Shown here piece by piece: positions 26,502-34,503 of a stretch of DNA of 64,000 bases. The position numbers and the translations under genes are program-made. Within the stretch, counting starts at the first letter, position 1. Every line of letters begins with the position of its first letter. The notes under the pieces are model-generated. The model worked only from the letters and a program-made list of their open reading frames with translations, made no database searches and was not told the origin of the DNA. Source of the DNA: Flavobacterium sp. N3904 (GTDB lineage Bacteria > Bacteroidota > Bacteroidia > Flavobacteriales > Flavobacteriaceae); contig NZ_CP110009.1 in the NCBI RefSeq assembly GCF_025947305.1, forward strand, positions 2,645,501 to 2,709,500, read 5' to 3'.

Positions 26502-27143
26502 TTAGTCTAATGTATTGATGTAGTATTTTGGATATTTACTTGCGGTAAAGGTAAATTGATTTTTTGGCAATGACTGGTTTGTTTTAAAAGAATTCACTGT
26601 CAAAGTTGTTTTGGTCCCTTTTTTATCCATTTCAATTACATTGTAGATGTTATTGGTTTTGGAATCAATTCCTACCAAAATCTCTTTTCTTTTGTCTTTT
26701 GCATTCGTCGGAACCAGTTTTACGTATTGTATCTTTTTACCATTTACATTTTGAACAATATCCATAGTAAACTTGTAACCCGTATTAAAAAAAGTCAGCA
26801 TTTTTGAAGGAGTGATAGCCGTATCGTCCTTCTCATCCACTTTTGAAACAGTGATTTCTTCATCTTCAGGAACAATAGTATAGTTTTTTTTGCCGTCAAA
26901 AATCTTGGTAATTCCCATAAAATTCAACACATATTGATTTCCTTTCATCACCACAGTACCTTTACTGTCCTGATTGATGTTTTCTTTGGTATTGTTCAAA
27001 GAATATTTAAAATCGATGGTTATGTTGTCGTAGCTTTTTACTTTGGCCGTTACTTTGTCCAGTAAATCTTTTGCCTTTTTATCTTGCGCCTGAGTCGAAA
27101 CCCCAATAAAAAAAGCCATCAAAAGTCCCAATACTGTTTTCAT
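26502..27143 (-). CDS. lolA: LolA-like outer-membrane lipoprotein carrier
   Basis: A 213-residue periplasmic protein when started at MKTVLGLLMAFFIG (27143), which yields a clean signal peptide ending STQAQ; the longer upstream frame lacks one. The mature part (KAKDLLDKVTAKVKSYDNIT, KMLTFFNTGYKFTM, ILVGIDSKTNNIYNVIEMDKKG) follows the LolA half-barrel pattern. LolA ferries lipoproteins to the outer membrane. It stands directly upstream of the LptF/G-type permease and downstream of ftsK. Confidence 0.85.
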   Translation of the reverse strand: MKTVLGLLMAFFIGVSTQAQDKKAKDLLDKVTAKVKSYDNITIDFKYSLNNTKENINQDSKGTVVMKGNQYVLNFMGITKIFDGKKNYTIVPEDEEITVSKVDEKDDTAITPSKMLTFFNTGYKFTMDIVQNVNGKKIQYVKLVPTNAKDKRKEILVGIDSKTNNIYNVIEMDKKGTKTTLTVNSFKTNQSLPKNQFTFTASKYPKYYINTLD

Positions 27144-27275
27144 TCCTATCCTGTGTTGTACTCTCATTTTTCTGTGTTTTGTTGTATGCTTATTAATGTA
27201 ATTATTTGGGCGTGCCCCCATTGAGAAAAGTGGCTTAATGATAGATCCGCTTACAAAGCCCCTTTTTTCAATGGG

Positions 27276-27323
27276 GTCGGGCTATCCGCGCTACTTCGGT
27301 AGCTAGCTATTATCCCTCACGCG
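27276..27323 (+). repeat. REP-like intergenic element, copy A
   Basis: A 48-bp sequence starting GTCGGGCTATCC and containing CTACTTCGGTAGCT and TATCCCTCACGCG. The reverse complement recurs at 31039-31086 with about 85% identity. CTAC...GTAG gives a small hairpin. It lies in the ftsK-lolA gap, the only long gap in that operon. Confidence 0.75.
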
Positions 27324-27347
27324 TATTGGTGTGATTCCTATTTGGTG

Positions 27348-27355
27348 CAAATGTA
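27348..27355 (-). promoter_or_regulatory. Putative -7 box for lolA
   Basis: On the minus strand this reads TACATTTG, which fits TAnnTTTG. No TTTG is found at the proper distance upstream. If used, it would give a leader of about 200 nt that includes the REP-like element. Confidence 0.3.
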
Positions 27356-27415
27356 AAGCGCAAACAAAATAAAAACCTCTAAAAAAAAGCTAAATTTCTG
27401 TAATTACGCTAAAGA

Positions 27416-27486
27416 CTCTATATTCTAACTTCTATATTCTGAAATCTGAAATCTAAAATCTAAAATCTAAAATCTGAAATCTAAAT
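27416..27486. repeat. Simple-word repeat (ATCTAAA/ATCTGAA units)
   Basis: About 70 bp of near-tandem 10-14 bp words of the AAATCTAAAATCTGAAATCT kind run up to the ftsK stop codon. Such word tracks recur with other words in this window at 31517, 31944, 35764, 47519 and 57784. Confidence 0.7.
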
Positions 27487-29925
27487 CTAACTTTCATTAT
27501 TAAAAAACTGATCCAGTCCTGTCATATCCTGTATGTTTACACTTCTGGCTTTACTTCCTTCAAAAGGACCCACAATTCCGGCAGCTTCTAGTTGGTCTAT
27601 CAATCGTCCGGCTCTGTTGTAACCCAGTTTTAATTTTCGTTGCAATAACGACGCCGATCCCTGTTGCGCATTGACGATGACTTCGGCAGCTTCCCTAAAC
27701 AAAGTATCTCTTTCAGAAATGTCCATTTCCAAATTAATTCCGCCATCTTCTCCAATAAATTCTGGAAGCAAATAAGCGGTGGCATAGGCTTTTTGCGAAC
27801 CGATAAACTCAGTAATTTTTTCAACCTCTGGTGTATCGATGAAGGCACATTGTACACGAACGACATCATTTCCATTAGTATATAACATATCCCCGCGTCC
27901 TATCAATTGATCGGCACCTTGAGTATCCAAGATGGTTCTGGAATCAATTTTGGATGTTACCCTAAAAGCTATTCTCGCTGGAAAATTGGCTTTAATCAAA
28001 CCTGTAATAACATTTACCGACGGCCTCTGTGTCGCAATGATCAAGTGAATACCAATAGCACGCGCCAATTGTGCCAAACGCGCAATCGGAACTTCGACCT
28101 CTTTACCGGCGGTCATAATCAAATCGGCAAACTCATCGACAACCAATACAATATATGGCAAAAAGCGGTGTCCGTTCTCCGGGTTTAATTTTCTTGCTTT
28201 GAATTTATCATTGTATTCCTTGATGTTTCTTACCATCGCGTCTTTCAATAACGAATAGCGATTGTCCATTTCTACACAAAGCGAATTCAATGTTGCGACA
28301 ACTTTTGCATTATCAGTGATAATGGCATCTTCGGTATCAGGTAATTTGGCTAAATAATGTCTTTCTATTTTATTGAAAAGCGTGAGCTCTACTTTTTTAG
28401 GATCGACCAAGACAAATTTTACTTCGGCCGGGTGTTTTTTGTATAAAAGCGAAGTCAATACGGCATTCAATCCTACCGATTTTCCTTGTCCTGTAGCACC
28501 CGCCATCAATAAGTGGGGCATTTTGGCCAAATCGACCACAAAGGTTTCATTCGAAATGGTTTTTCCTAGTGCAATAGGCAATTCCATTTCTGCTTCCTGA
28601 AATTTGGCCGAACCAATAACACTTTTCATAGAAACCATCGTTGGATTCTTGTTCGGAACTTCGATACCAATAGTTCCTTTTCCGGGAATAGGAGCGATGA
28701 TACGAATTCCCAATGCTGAAAGTGACAAGGCGATATCATCCTCCAAGCTTTTAATTTTCGAAATTCGAATTCCCGCTTCTGGGACAATTTCGTATAAAGT
28801 TACCGACGGTCCAACAGTCGCTTTGATTTGTGCTATTTCTATCTTGTAATTGCGAAGGGTATCTACAATTTTATTTTTGTTTTCTTCCAGTTCTTCCTGA
28901 TTGATCGTAATACCGCCAGTCGAATATTCTTTTAATAAATCGATGGTTGGGTATTTATAATTGGATAAATCCAAAGTAGGGTCAAACAAACCAAAATCTG
29001 ACACCAAGCGCGAAGCCAGGTTGTCTTCGATTATGTCTTCTTCAATAGCTTTTTCGATTACAAATGCTTCTTCTTTTATTGGTGCTGCCGTTGGCAAAAT
29101 ATCCATAGGAAGCGGTTTGAGTGTTGGTTCCAAATTAATTTCGGAGGCGTTTGAAATGGTTGGTTTTAAAGCCTCTTTGTTAATTTCGAATTGAGATCCT
29201 GAAGTTTTTAAATGAATATCATCCATTTCATTTTCCGGTTCCTCTACTGCAAATTCTTCCAGATTGTAAACGCTGTCGCTTGAAGAAGGCAAAGTGTTTG
29301 TTGCCAAATCTTCCTTGATTTCTTTTTTTGTGGTCTCAAAAAACGATTGTACCTTTTCGGGAGACAGTTGCATTTTGAAAATTAAATAAATGATTAACCC
29401 GAAAACGAGAACCAAAAGCGTTCCGGTTTTACCAATGTAATCCTGAGAGAATAAATTGAGTTCATATCCGATGGTTCCTCCCAATTCTGGTAATGAAGTG
29501 GCAAAAAAACCAAATAATACCGATACTATAATAATGACAAATAGATCCCAAAACCAAATGCCTTTTAGTTTTTTAATAGAAAGATCCAAAACTAAGTACA
29601 TTCCTGTCAGGAAAAACAAACGTACAAATAAGAAAGAGGCTATTCCAAAACCTTGGTATACAATTAAATCGGCAAGATAGGCGCCAAATTTGCCCAGCCA
29701 GTTTTGAACTTCTTCTTTGCGGTCCGACAATTCAGAAACAGCACTCTGATCGATTTGTCCATAAATAAAAAAGGAAACAAATGCAACCAACAATGCTATT
29801 GAGAACAATACAAGAAGAAAACCCAGAACAATTTTGTGTTGTTTGGTGAATTTCCATGATCTTATGCCCTTAGACTCCGATTCGTTTTTTTTTTCTAAAG
29901 GTGCTGCTTTTGTAGATTTTGCCAT
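27487..29925 (-). CDS. ftsK: FtsK/SpoIIIE-family DNA translocase
   Basis: An 812-residue protein with four or five N-terminal membrane helices (about 30-180), a linker, the alpha subdomain (about 340-440) and the RecA-like motor with Walker A GATGQGKSVGL (about 475) and Walker B region YIVLVVDEFADL. The C-terminal gamma winged helix (about 740-800, SLLQRKLKLGYNRAGRLID) recognises KOPS-like sites. It pumps DNA through the closing septum and activates XerCD. The linker is short, as usual in Bacteroidota. It follows dgkA by 18 bp. Confidence 0.95.
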   Translation of the reverse strand: MAKSTKAAPLEKKNESESKGIRSWKFTKQHKIVLGFLLVLFSIALLVAFVSFFIYGQIDQSAVSELSDRKEEVQNWLGKFGAYLADLIVYQGFGIASFLFVRLFFLTGMYLVLDLSIKKLKGIWFWDLFVIIIVSVLFGFFATSLPELGGTIGYELNLFSQDYIGKTGTLLVLVFGLIIYLIFKMQLSPEKVQSFFETTKKEIKEDLATNTLPSSSDSVYNLEEFAVEEPENEMDDIHLKTSGSQFEINKEALKPTISNASEINLEPTLKPLPMDILPTAAPIKEEAFVIEKAIEEDIIEDNLASRLVSDFGLFDPTLDLSNYKYPTIDLLKEYSTGGITINQEELEENKNKIVDTLRNYKIEIAQIKATVGPSVTLYEIVPEAGIRISKIKSLEDDIALSLSALGIRIIAPIPGKGTIGIEVPNKNPTMVSMKSVIGSAKFQEAEMELPIALGKTISNETFVVDLAKMPHLLMAGATGQGKSVGLNAVLTSLLYKKHPAEVKFVLVDPKKVELTLFNKIERHYLAKLPDTEDAIITDNAKVVATLNSLCVEMDNRYSLLKDAMVRNIKEYNDKFKARKLNPENGHRFLPYIVLVVDEFADLIMTAGKEVEVPIARLAQLARAIGIHLIIATQRPSVNVITGLIKANFPARIAFRVTSKIDSRTILDTQGADQLIGRGDMLYTNGNDVVRVQCAFIDTPEVEKITEFIGSQKAYATAYLLPEFIGEDGGINLEMDISERDTLFREAAEVIVNAQQGSASLLQRKLKLGYNRAGRLIDQLEAAGIVGPFEGSKARSVNIQDMTGLDQFFNNES

Positions 29926-29943
29926 TCTTGAATTTAGTTGAGC

Positions 29944-30318
29944 CTATATAAACTTTGGGATATAAATAATAAGACCAATTGCAATTGCTGTTAATGCTGC
30001 AAAAAATACGGCACCAGCTGCAATATCTTTAATAAAACCAATTCTTTCATGATAATTGGGGTGAATAAAATCGGCTATTTTTTCTACAGCTGTATTCAAT
30101 CCTTCAATACTCATGATTAAACCAATGGCCATGGTTTGAAAAAGCCATTCGGTGGTTGTAATGTGAAAATAAAACCCGGCAATAGTCATAATGATTCCAA
30201 TTGAAAATTGAACCATGATGCTGTGCTCGGTGGTAATTAATTTTACAGCACCGAGAAAAGCAAATTTCATGCTTTTCAATCGGCCTGTAAATAAAGTGTT
30301 GTCTTTTTGAAATTCCAT
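29944..30318 (-). CDS. dgkA: Diacylglycerol/undecaprenol kinase family protein (DgkA)
   Basis: A 124-residue membrane protein, the usual family length, with three helices and the motif SIEGLNTAVEKIADFI, the counterpart of the ELxNxAIE catalytic segment. It phosphorylates diacylglycerol or undecaprenol at the inner membrane. It lies between tpx and ftsK with gaps of 8 and 18 bp. Confidence 0.9.
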   Translation of the reverse strand: MEFQKDNTLFTGRLKSMKFAFLGAVKLITTEHSIMVQFSIGIIMTIAGFYFHITTTEWLFQTMAIGLIMSIEGLNTAVEKIADFIHPNYHERIGFIKDIAAGAVFFAALTAIAIGLIIYIPKFI

Positions 30319-30326
30319 ATGGGTTA

Positions 30327-30824
30327 TTAAAGTGCGGCTAAAGCAGCTTCATAATTTGGTTCGTTTGCAATTTCACCTACTTGTTCTGTATGGGTTACTA
30401 TACCATTTTCATCAACTACAATGATAACACGAGAGTGTAATCCAGCTAGTGGCCCGTCAACAATGTTTAAACCGTTGGTTTTTCCGAAAGTTCCTTCCTG
30501 AAAATCAGATAAGTTTACTACATTTTCAAGACCTTCGGCGCCACAAAAACGTTTTTGGGCAAAAGGTAAATCTCTTGAAATACATAAAACTGTTGTGTTT
30601 GCCAAATTGCTTGCGCTTTCGTTGAATTTTCTAACTGAGGTTGCGCAAGTTCCTGTATCGATACTTGGAAAAATGTTTAAAACTAATTTTTTACCGGCAA
30701 AAGTGCTTAAATCAGCTACTGATAAATCGTTTTGAATTAATTTGAAGTCAGCTAGTTTTGACCCTACTTTTGGCAATTCGCCTGAAGTGTGTATTGGATT
30801 TCCTCCTAATGTTATTGATGCCAT
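30327..30824 (-). CDS. tpx: Thiol peroxidase (Tpx)
   Basis: A 165-residue atypical 2-Cys peroxiredoxin when started at MASITLGGNPIHTSG (30824); the frame extends nine residues upstream, but family members begin here. The peroxidatic Cys is C60 in SIDTGTCATSVRKFN and the resolving Cys is C94 in AQKRFCGAEGLENV. It reduces peroxides in the cytosol using thioredoxin. It is the first gene of the tpx-dgkA-ftsK group. Confidence 0.93.
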   Translation of the reverse strand: MASITLGGNPIHTSGELPKVGSKLADFKLIQNDLSVADLSTFAGKKLVLNIFPSIDTGTCATSVRKFNESASNLANTTVLCISRDLPFAQKRFCGAEGLENVVNLSDFQEGTFGKTNGLNIVDGPLAGLHSRVIIVVDENGIVTHTEQVGEIANEPNYEAALAAL

Positions 30825-30849
30825 GATGTTTGTTTTTTTAATGAGGTTC

Positions 30850-30857
30850 AAAAGTAA
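30850..30857 (-). promoter_or_regulatory. Putative -7 box for tpx
   Basis: On the minus strand TACTTTTG fits TAnnTTTG and lies 26 bp before the tpx start, which supports the start at 30824 over the longer frame. The -33 region is only T-rich. Confidence 0.5.
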
Positions 30858-31038
30858 GGATTAATATTTGAATCTAAAAGTATTTTTGCGGGTTGTGTGG
30901 CTTGAGTTTTGTGTTGTTGAGAATTGCTATGTTGTTTTGAAACGAAAGAGATTCCGCAATATTGTGGTAAAACTTTGGGGTAAGCTTAATTCTTCAATTT
31001 TGGATTTTTGTCATTTATTCCTTGACGTTCTTGTTTAC

Positions 31039-31086
31039 CGCGAGAGGGATAGAAATAAGCTACCAAAGTAGCATGGATAGCCCGAC
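31039..31086 (-). repeat. REP-like intergenic element, copy B
   Basis: The reverse complement of the element at 27276-27323, with GTCGGGCTATCC, CTACTTTGGTAGCT and the CCCTC-GCG end conserved. It abuts the long inverted repeat at 31090-31142. Confidence 0.75.
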
Positions 31087-31089
31087 AGC

Positions 31090-31142
31090 ATTAGGGAAAG
31101 GGGGCGAATATTGCCAAAGAATGTTAGCCCCCTTTCCCTAAT
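31090..31142. repeat. Perfect 16-bp inverted repeat
   Basis: ATTAGGGAAAGGGGGC (31090-31105) pairs exactly with 31127-31142 around a 21-nt loop. It stands between the divergently ending tpx promoter side and the DUF6952 gene terminator, next to REP-like copy B. It may be part of the same mobile repeat unit. Confidence 0.7.
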
Positions 31143-31202
31143 GGTGACTCGCCCATACGATCTTTTGCGAACGGACGGAGTAAACGCCTGTTTTTGTGGT
31201 AT

Positions 31203-31235
31203 AAAAAAAACGCAGTCCATTTACGGAATGCGTTT
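31203..31235 (-). terminator. Terminator after the DUF6952 gene
   Basis: On the minus strand AAACGCA and TGCGTTT close a stem (inner bases TCCG/TGGA partly pair), followed by eight T. It lies 22 bp after the stop codon. Confidence 0.8.
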
Positions 31236-31256
31236 GTGTAAGCTTGAGTGGTGATT

Positions 31257-31514
31257 TTATTTGTCGATCGATCCCAGTACTCTTTTCATAAAAGTATTTA
31301 GGGCCTCTTTTTTGTCGGTTCCTTCTTTTATCAATTTATGAACTTCGAGTGCACCATACATGTTCGAAATCAATTCGCCTATTACGTCCAGTTCTTCATC
31401 TTTCAATGATGCAATTTCGGTCATGGCTTCCAGTACTTCGATCGTTTCGATGATGTAATCCTGATCGTTTTCTTCAATGAATTGAGTCAGGTGTTTTATT
31501 ACGGGTAATTTCAT
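31257..31514 (-). CDS. Small conserved acidic protein (DUF6952-like)
   Basis: An 85-residue, mostly helical and acidic cytosolic protein starting MKLPVIKHLTQFIEENDQDY. It resembles DUF6952 proteins that are found beside thioredoxin/peroxiredoxin genes in Flavobacteriia. No motif or catalytic residue is visible. The order peroxiredoxin - thioredoxin - this gene on the minus strand suggests a helper role in peroxide defence. Confidence 0.7.
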   Translation of the reverse strand: MKLPVIKHLTQFIEENDQDYIIETIEVLEAMTEIASLKDEELDVIGELISNMYGALEVHKLIKEGTDKKEALNTFMKRVLGSIDK

Positions 31515-31516
31515 TT

Positions 31517-31634
31517 TTTTGTTAAAGTTTAAGGTTTAAAGTTTTTCGTAGCATTGTGCAGAAGATAAAGCTAATTTTTAAGACAAGCATTAAACTTTTT
31601 AGTCCTGTTGCTCAACTTTAAACTTTAAACTATT
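31517..31634. repeat. Inverted simple-word repeat between trx and DUF6952 genes
   Basis: TTTAAGGTTTAAAGTTT near 31523-31542 is opposed by AACTTTAAACTTTAAAC near 31613-31631, so the gap RNA can form a long AT-rich stem. It has the same word composition as the gaps at 35764-35885 and 57784-57830. Confidence 0.6.
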
Positions 31635-31933
31635 TCTTGAACCAATTCAATCAAAACTTCTTGTTTGTTCGTTTGGGTTTCGTTTACCAATTTTCCGTTT
31701 ACGAAAGTGGCAAAAGTGGGCAAGTTGTTTACGTTGGCCAATTTTCTGGATTCTGGAGAATTTTCGGCATCTACCAAAACAAATGTCAAAGCTTCATTTT
31801 CTGAAGCCAATTTTTTGAATTTTGGTTTCATTATTCTGCAATTTCCACACCATGAGGCTGAAAATTGAACCACCACTTTTTCGTTTTGTGCAATTAATGC
31901 ACCTAACGTATCTTCGTTTAATTCGATTAACAT
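31625..31933 (-). CDS. Thioredoxin-family protein (CGNC active site)
   Basis: A 102-residue thioredoxin with active site W28-C29-G30-N31-C32, where classical thioredoxins have CGPC, and the cis-Pro segment NLPTFATFVNGK. Asn for Pro often changes redox potential. It directly follows the peroxiredoxin gene and probably reduces it. Confidence 0.88.
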   Translation of the reverse strand: MLIELNEDTLGALIAQNEKVVVQFSASWCGNCRIMKPKFKKLASENEALTFVLVDAENSPESRKLANVNNLPTFATFVNGKLVNETQTNKQEVLIELVQEIV

Positions 31934-31943
31934 ATCTTTTTTT

Positions 31944-31992
31944 TTAGTTTCTAAGTTTCTAAGATTCTAAGTTTAAAATCTCAGAATCTTAG
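31944..31992. repeat. Hairpin of CTAAG words between ahpC-like and trx genes
   Basis: CTAAGATTCT (31959-31968) pairs exactly with AGAATCTTAG (31983-31992). Extra CTAAG/CTTAG words flank it. There is no T run, so it is more likely an mRNA processing or stability element than a terminator. Confidence 0.55.
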
Positions 31993-32013
31993 TTGCTTAG
32001 TGTCTTTTTTGAA

Positions 32014-32652
32014 TTAGTTTAGACTTAAATATTCAGCAGTACTTTTTCTGTCAGCGCTCATTGCATCTTTACCAGCTTCCCAGTTTGCAGGACAAACTTC
32101 TCCTTTTTCCTGAATGTGCGTATATGCATCAACCATACGCAAATATTCGTTTACGTTACGTCCTAGTGGCATATCGTTTACACTTTCGTGAAAGATTTTT
32201 CCAGTTTCGTCAATCAAGTAAGTCGCTCTAAAAGTTACGTTTGAACCTTCTATGATAACTGAATCTGTTTCTTCACTGTATTCTGTAGAATCGATATCAA
32301 GAATTCCTAAAATGTTCGATAAGTTTCTGTTAGTGTCTGCAAGGATTGGGTAAGTAACGCCTTCGATTCCACCATTGTTTTTTGGAGTATTTAACCAAGC
32401 AAAATGCACTTCGTTTGTATCACAAGAAGCACCAATTACGATCGTATTTCTTTTTTCGAATTCCGGTAAAGCGGCTTGAAAAGCGTGTAATTCAGTTGGA
32501 CATACAAAAGTGAAATCTTTTGGGTACCAAAACAAAAGTACTTTTTTGTTGTTTTTTGTTGCTTCTTCGAAAATGTTGATTTTTAAATTATCGCCCATTT
32601 CTGAGATAGCGTCTACTGCAATACTTGGGAATTTTTTACCTACTAATGACAT
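32014..32652 (-). CDS. Typical 2-Cys peroxiredoxin (AhpC/Prx1 type)
   Basis: A 212-residue peroxiredoxin with peroxidatic C51 in FTFVCPTELHAF and resolving C187 in KGEVCPANW. It is a little longer than AhpC and has the Prx1-type tail. It reduces H2O2 and organic peroxides in the cytosol; the reductant is probably the adjacent thioredoxin. It has its own TATATTTG -7 box at 32690-32697. Confidence 0.93.
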   Translation of the reverse strand: MSLVGKKFPSIAVDAISEMGDNLKINIFEEATKNNKKVLLFWYPKDFTFVCPTELHAFQAALPEFEKRNTIVIGASCDTNEVHFAWLNTPKNNGGIEGVTYPILADTNRNLSNILGILDIDSTEYSEETDSVIIEGSNVTFRATYLIDETGKIFHESVNDMPLGRNVNEYLRMVDAYTHIQEKGEVCPANWEAGKDAMSADRKSTAEYLSLN

Positions 32653-32689
32653 ATTTTATAAATTTTAGTTGTTTGATTTTTTACTGCTG

Positions 32690-32697
32690 CAAATATA
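32690..32697 (-). promoter_or_regulatory. Putative -7 box for the peroxiredoxin gene
   Basis: On the minus strand TATATTTG fits TAnnTTTG exactly and lies 38 bp before the start codon. The -33 box is not recognisable. Confidence 0.5.
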
Positions 32698-32775
32698 AGG
32701 CATATAAAAAGGCTATTAGAATAAATTTTTATTATTAATATTTATTTTAAAATAGTTTTTTACTATTAAAAAAGA

Positions 32776-34374
32776 TTAAACTCCTGTTATTGAAACCGGT
32801 AAGCTTCCTTTTCCTTTTTTGTCTTCCAATAATTGTTCGGCTGCACTTTCCTGAAACTCTGGAAAATCCTGGTACATTTCTACAATTCCGATTGTAAATT
32901 CGAGATTTGGAATCACTTGTAACGCATACGGATTTCCAAAAACATACAAAATACATTTTTTGGTTTGAAATAATTGTCCTAAAAACTCCAAAACAGAATC
33001 TTCCAATTCAAATTTATTGTGTGGTTTGGCTTTGGGTATAAATAAAGAAATGAGAACGGTATCAAAAGGTGCCAGATCTTCTTTTAGTGTTGTGTTTAGT
33101 AAATCATTGGCATCTTCAATAGCATATTCCGGTGATGGCAAGAACGAAGCCAAAGTATTAAAAAACGGATTGTCGATGGTTTTGTAAACACTCAGCTTCG
33201 CCAGACGTTCTCTGTTTTTGGCATCAAAAACGATTATAGAACTGTTGTTGTCTTTGATATCCGTAATACAATAATCGGCTATTTTCCGATTTAACTCAGC
33301 AGTGATTTTAAAGTCAAAAGCGCGAGTAATGGTCGGTTCAGTTTCAAAAAGTCCTGCTTTCTGTTTGCATTTCATAATGCGGTTCAAACTGGATTCGATA
33401 CGTTCTGGTGTTGCATTTTTAAGGATTTCTTGAATGCCTTCGGCTACGTTTTCGGCAAAACAAAGTACATCGTTTCCGGCATTGAAAGCTTCCCATTCCA
33501 GTTGACCCTTAACCTCATATAATTTGGAAACACTATGCATATTCAAAGCATCCGAAATAACCAATCCGTTGTAACCTAATTTCTCTCGTAACAATTTTTC
33601 TATAATATTTTTGGATAGCGTGGCGGAGGTTTCTTTCCCATCATTCAACTCGGGGACTGCCAAATGTCCAATCATAATAGAATCGACATGGTTTTCGATT
33701 CCTTTTATAAACGGAACCAGTTCGTTTTCAAGTAATTCTTCAAGGCTTTCCTGTAGAACGGGTAATCCCAAATGCGAATCGACACTGGTATTGCCATGTC
33801 CCGGAAAGTGCTTTAAACAGCCCAAAATTCCCACATCGGACATTCCACGAAGGTATTCCAACGCATATTGAGCTACTTTGTCTTTATTGGAACCGAAAGA
33901 GCGGTACCCAATCACGGGATTGTTGGGGTTATTATTGATATCGGCCAAAGGCGCCAAATTATAATGAATTCCTGCCGATTTTAGGTCCAATGCAATTTGT
34001 TTTCCCACTTCGTAAACCAAATCTATTTTTCTTTCGGGCAAAGCTCCGAGTGTAATAGCGTATGGATATTGCGGTGTTTTTTCGACGCGCATCGCTAAGC
34101 CCCATTCGGCATCAATGCTCATTAATAGGGGAGTGGTGGCACATTTTTGATAACGCACGATTAGATCTTTCAATCGCTGAAAGCTATCATCATTGAATTC
34201 CACCTTTTTCTTCGATTCATAGTTGGTAGCCGCACTGGCTCTACTATGAAAAAAAGTCAATCCGCCAATGTTGTGTTCTTTGATTAATCTTTCTGTTTCC
34301 AGGATATTCTCCTCGGTATCATTGATAAAAACTGCCGGGAAAAAGAATTGCCCTATTTTTTGTTCTAGTGTCAT
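32776..34374 (-). CDS. GH3 beta-N-acetylhexosaminidase (NagZ-like)
   Basis: A 532-residue GH3 enzyme. It carries the NagZ-type loop KHFPGHGNTSVDSH (188-201), whose D199-H201 dyad replaces the usual GH3 acid/base, and the nucleophile D275 in LVISDALNM. An alpha/beta domain follows from about 370. No signal peptide is evident, so it is probably cytosolic. NagZ removes GlcNAc from anhydromuropeptides in wall recycling. The AmpG-like transporter gene directly upstream supports that role. Confidence 0.88.
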   Translation of the reverse strand: MTLEQKIGQFFFPAVFINDTEENILETERLIKEHNIGGLTFFHSRASAATNYESKKKVEFNDDSFQRLKDLIVRYQKCATTPLLMSIDAEWGLAMRVEKTPQYPYAITLGALPERKIDLVYEVGKQIALDLKSAGIHYNLAPLADINNNPNNPVIGYRSFGSNKDKVAQYALEYLRGMSDVGILGCLKHFPGHGNTSVDSHLGLPVLQESLEELLENELVPFIKGIENHVDSIMIGHLAVPELNDGKETSATLSKNIIEKLLREKLGYNGLVISDALNMHSVSKLYEVKGQLEWEAFNAGNDVLCFAENVAEGIQEILKNATPERIESSLNRIMKCKQKAGLFETEPTITRAFDFKITAELNRKIADYCITDIKDNNSSIIVFDAKNRERLAKLSVYKTIDNPFFNTLASFLPSPEYAIEDANDLLNTTLKEDLAPFDTVLISLFIPKAKPHNKFELEDSVLEFLGQLFQTKKCILYVFGNPYALQVIPNLEFTIGIVEMYQDFPEFQESAAEQLLEDKKGKGSLPVSITGV

Positions 34375-34503
34375 TTTGAAATGAATATGATTTTAATTTT
34401 GAACATATCAGTCATTTAAGTTGAAGTCGCTATTGTTATTAAACTTAAGGATTTTTAAATAGTCTTTATTTTAACGGACTTATATTTTATAAAACGCTAG
34501 TGT

